DNA from: Polynucleobacter sp. AP-Kaivos-20-H2 | Lineage (GTDB): Bacteria; Pseudomonadota; Gammaproteobacteria; Burkholderiales; Burkholderiaceae | NCBI RefSeq assembly: GCF_018882215.1 | Contig: NZ_JACVOX010000002.1 | Span: 1-64,000, forward strand | DNA length: 64,000 nt | Direction: 5' to 3' | Part shown: piece by piece, positions 62,255-64,000 of the stretch | Layout: the number at the start of each line of letters is the position of its first letter | Position numbering within the stretch: position 1 is the first letter of the stretch | Program-made: the position numbers and the translations under genes | Notes under the pieces: model-generated | Seen by the model: only the letters and a program-made list of their open reading frames with translations | Told to the model about the DNA's origin: nothing | Databases searched by the model: none

Positions 62255-63451
62255 GTGACTACAGACACAGCACCGTATCGTAGTTTGTGTACAGACTGCG
62301 GCATCTCTCGCAGCAGCAATCCAAAACGCTGTGGTGATGCCTGCCAGTTCATCAAGCCCAAATACCCCGAATTAGAAACTCAGGTTCACGGCAGGCCAAG
62401 AGACTTGAACCGACCGGATGAACTCCATTTTGGTCCATTCACCAAGATGCTCCGCGCAGGATTAAAAAATCCGAGCACAGGCGCACAGTGGACCGGCATT
62501 ACCACCCGCATTGGTGAACGCTTATTGGAGGCTGGCGCAGTTGATGCCATTCTGACCATGACCGAAGATCCCAATGATCGCTGGAAGCCCTTACCCATCA
62601 TCATCGATAAAGCAACTGATATGGCTAAATGTCGTGGCATGAGAATGGGATATGCGCCACTACTCTCTCTCTTAGAGCCAGCCATTGCCAAGGGTTATAA
62701 GAAAATAGCGGTCATTGGTATCCCCTGCCAGGTATACGCCTTAAGAGCACTAGAAAAAGAGCTTGGCCTAGAAAAGTTGTATGTCATTGGTACACCCTGT
62801 TCAGACAATACAACGACAGAGAACTTTCATCACTTCTTGTCGCTGATTAGCTCAGAGCCAGAAGAGATTAACTATCTTGAATTTAGGGCGGATTACCACG
62901 TAGAGGTTCGCTTTAAAAATGGCAAGAAGAGAGAGATTCCATTTCTGCAATTGCCACTTTCCACCTTGCCAAATGATTTCTTTCCATTAACCTGCCGCAC
63001 CTGTGTTGACTACACCAATGTGTTGTCTGATATCACGGTGGGCTATATGGGGGGCCAGGGCGAACAATGGCTCATTGTTCGCAATCAACGCGGCGAAGAA
63101 TTGCTAGGCTTACTGGGAGATGAAGTACGCACCTCCGAACCGGGAAGCGCTGGTAAACGGCATTCAGCTGTAGTGGGGTTCATGAAAAACGTCGAGCGTG
63201 CCGCTGGTGGACTCCCTTTGCGAAAAATGCCGAATTGGTTAAGACCCATTGTGGGTTGGTTGATGCCTAAAGTCGGCCCGCGTGGCTTGGAGTTTGCTAG
63301 AACGCGCGTAGAAATGAAAGCAATTGAAACAGTGCTTCACCTCAGAAGAGAGCAGCCTGCAAAAATGGGCTCCATGATTCCAAAACATATTTGGCCATTA
63401 GTAGAGCCTTACGGCATTAAACCAAACGAACAAGAAATTCATAAACCCTAA
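62255..63451 (+). CDS. bciB: BciB-type 3,8-divinyl (proto)chlorophyllide 8-vinyl reductase
   Basis: A 398-residue protein of the F420 hydrogenase beta-subunit/BciB family: N-terminal Cys cluster C12-TD-C15 with C26 and C30, a central IGIPCQVYALRALE and GTPCSDNT block, and a second cluster LTCRTCVDYTNVLSD. These Fe-S and FAD sites are those of the ferredoxin-dependent divinyl reductase that reduces the C8-vinyl of the bacteriochlorophyll precursor. GTG 62255 has AAAGG at correct spacing; TTG 62219 is a weak alternative. It lies near the antenna genes, as expected for pigment synthesis. Confidence 0.85.
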   Translation: MTTDTAPYRSLCTDCGISRSSNPKRCGDACQFIKPKYPELETQVHGRPRDLNRPDELHFGPFTKMLRAGLKNPSTGAQWTGITTRIGERLLEAGAVDAILTMTEDPNDRWKPLPIIIDKATDMAKCRGMRMGYAPLLSLLEPAIAKGYKKIAVIGIPCQVYALRALEKELGLEKLYVIGTPCSDNTTTENFHHFLSLISSEPEEINYLEFRADYHVEVRFKNGKKREIPFLQLPLSTLPNDFFPLTCRTCVDYTNVLSDITVGYMGGQGEQWLIVRNQRGEELLGLLGDEVRTSEPGSAGKRHSAVVGFMKNVERAAGGLPLRKMPNWLRPIVGWLMPKVGPRGLEFARTRVEMKAIETVLHLRREQPAKMGSMIPKHIWPLVEPYGIKPNEQEIHKP

Positions 63452-63477
63452 ACCCCATTTTCTTTTTGGAGCATTCC

Positions 63478-64000
63478 ATGGCTTTATTCCTCATCGGCCT
63501 TATTATTTTTCTAGCCAGCCACTCTTGCCGCATCTTTGCAGAGTCATGGCGCAATCATATGATTGATCGCATCGGCGAAGTGAAATGGAAAGGTTTGTAC
63601 ACCATCGTCTCCTTGGTTGGATTCATCATCATGGTGATTGGCTATGGTCAAGCAAGGCAAAACACACTAGTTTTGTGGCAACCGAATGCATTACTCATTT
63701 ATATCGCTCTAGCGCTTAACCTAGTCGCATTTATTTTCCTAGCAGGAAGCTCGCCTTCAAATAATGCGATTCGCCTCAAACTCAAGCACCCCATGATTTT
63801 GGGAGTTAAAGTTTGGGCACTTGCGCATTTGATATCCAATGGCACCTTAGTAGATCTCATCCTATTTGGGTCTTTTTTACTATGGGCTGTACTGGATTTT
63901 CGTTCCGCTAGAAAGCGCCCTATTCATATGCCTCAACAGGCTGAAATCAGCACAAAGGCAACGATGATTACCATTGCTTCTGGGGTAATTCTTTGGGTAG
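63478..64000 (+). CDS. NnrU-family membrane protein, cut by the right edge
   Basis: An open frame of 174 visible codons starting MALFLIGLIIFLASHSCRIF and running off the window. It contains about five hydrophobic helices and conserved segments SLVGFIIMVIGYG, HPMILGVKVWALAHLISNG and LFGSFLLWAVLDFRSARKR, which match the NnrU/isoprenoid-linked (Z-ISO-like) membrane family. NnrU was first linked to nitric oxide metabolism, and the related plant Z-ISO is a carotenoid isomerase with heme. The short gap of 26 bp to bciB suggests one transcript. Confidence 0.85.
   Translation, partial: MALFLIGLIIFLASHSCRIFAESWRNHMIDRIGEVKWKGLYTIVSLVGFIIMVIGYGQARQNTLVLWQPNALLIYIALALNLVAFIFLAGSSPSNNAIRLKLKHPMILGVKVWALAHLISNGTLVDLILFGSFLLWAVLDFRSARKRPIHMPQQAEISTKATMITIASGVILWV

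Overview
The window looks like chromosomal DNA of a small-genome freshwater betaproteobacterium of the Burkholderiaceae, most like Polynucleobacter. This rests on moderate G+C, dense gene packing, a Burkholderiales-style formate dehydrogenase locus with DUF3305/DUF3306 partners, and a PHB-type 3-hydroxybutyrate dehydrogenase. It is also a phototroph, or carries phototrophy genes: the right end holds a peripheral light-harvesting (puc) operon, a bciB-type divinyl reductase, and dxs/hemA copies that feed pigment synthesis. The reaction-centre and main bch/crt genes are not in the window, and the taxonomy is inferred from gene content only.

Layout. 1-130: inner part of an IS3-family element running off the left edge. 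175-5891: an OYE-type reductase; OxyR divergent from a rubrerythrin, rubredoxin and rubredoxin-reductase peroxide-removal set; a PuuD-type membrane protein; 3-hydroxybutyrate dehydrogenase. 6020-20690: a catabolic island with a three-subunit molybdenum hydroxylase plus CoxG, a TetR regulator, a VOC protein, a dihydroxypyridine-monooxygenase-like flavoprotein, a complete Liv-type ABC importer, an acyl-CoA dehydrogenase and a class III CoA transferase. Together they suggest import and ring hydroxylation of an aromatic, perhaps N-heteroaromatic, compound. 20687-23114: phospholipase-D-type cardiolipin synthase, an EEP-family hydrolase and a BFD-like ferredoxin. 23175-35292: tungstate transporter parts (tupBC without tupA) convergent with a membrane-bound, periplasmic, Cys-type formate dehydrogenase and its maturation genes.

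35412-38756: copper chaperone and CopA ATPase, then a DUF3047 lipoprotein. 38804-43467: an envelope glycan cluster (GT39, flippase-like protein, GT9, PAP2). 43474-47559: RlmJ, SOUL protein, an S66 peptidase homologue lacking its Ser nucleophile, TadA, QueD, QueE. 47588-51762: two tandem paralogous exported proteins, then a radical-SAM protein paired with a DUF455 ferritin-like protein. 51998-58934: tiny membrane proteins, an alternative oxidase, NDH-2, TspO, dxs and hemA. 59177-63451: pucB, pucA, pucC, three micro-membrane proteins, a convergent glutathione peroxidase, and bciB. The window ends inside an nnrU-like gene.

The most notable points are: (i) the antenna alpha chain carries Phe44-Leu45 where B850 antennae have Tyr-Tyr or Tyr-Trp, the signature of blue-shifted B800-820 (LH3) complexes, and the beta chain lacks the Arg that contacts B800; (ii) TGT-N12-ACA palindromes matching the PpsR/CrtJ site precede both pucB and hemA; (iii) a non-pumping NDH-2 plus alternative oxidase pair and TspO lie beside the tetrapyrrole and isoprenoid genes, suggesting an electron valve tied to phototrophy; (iv) an undescribed Mo-hydroxylase catabolic island with its own candidate operator and attenuator. 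No tRNA, rRNA or CRISPR was recognised, and no gene-free stretch exceeds about 300 bases.
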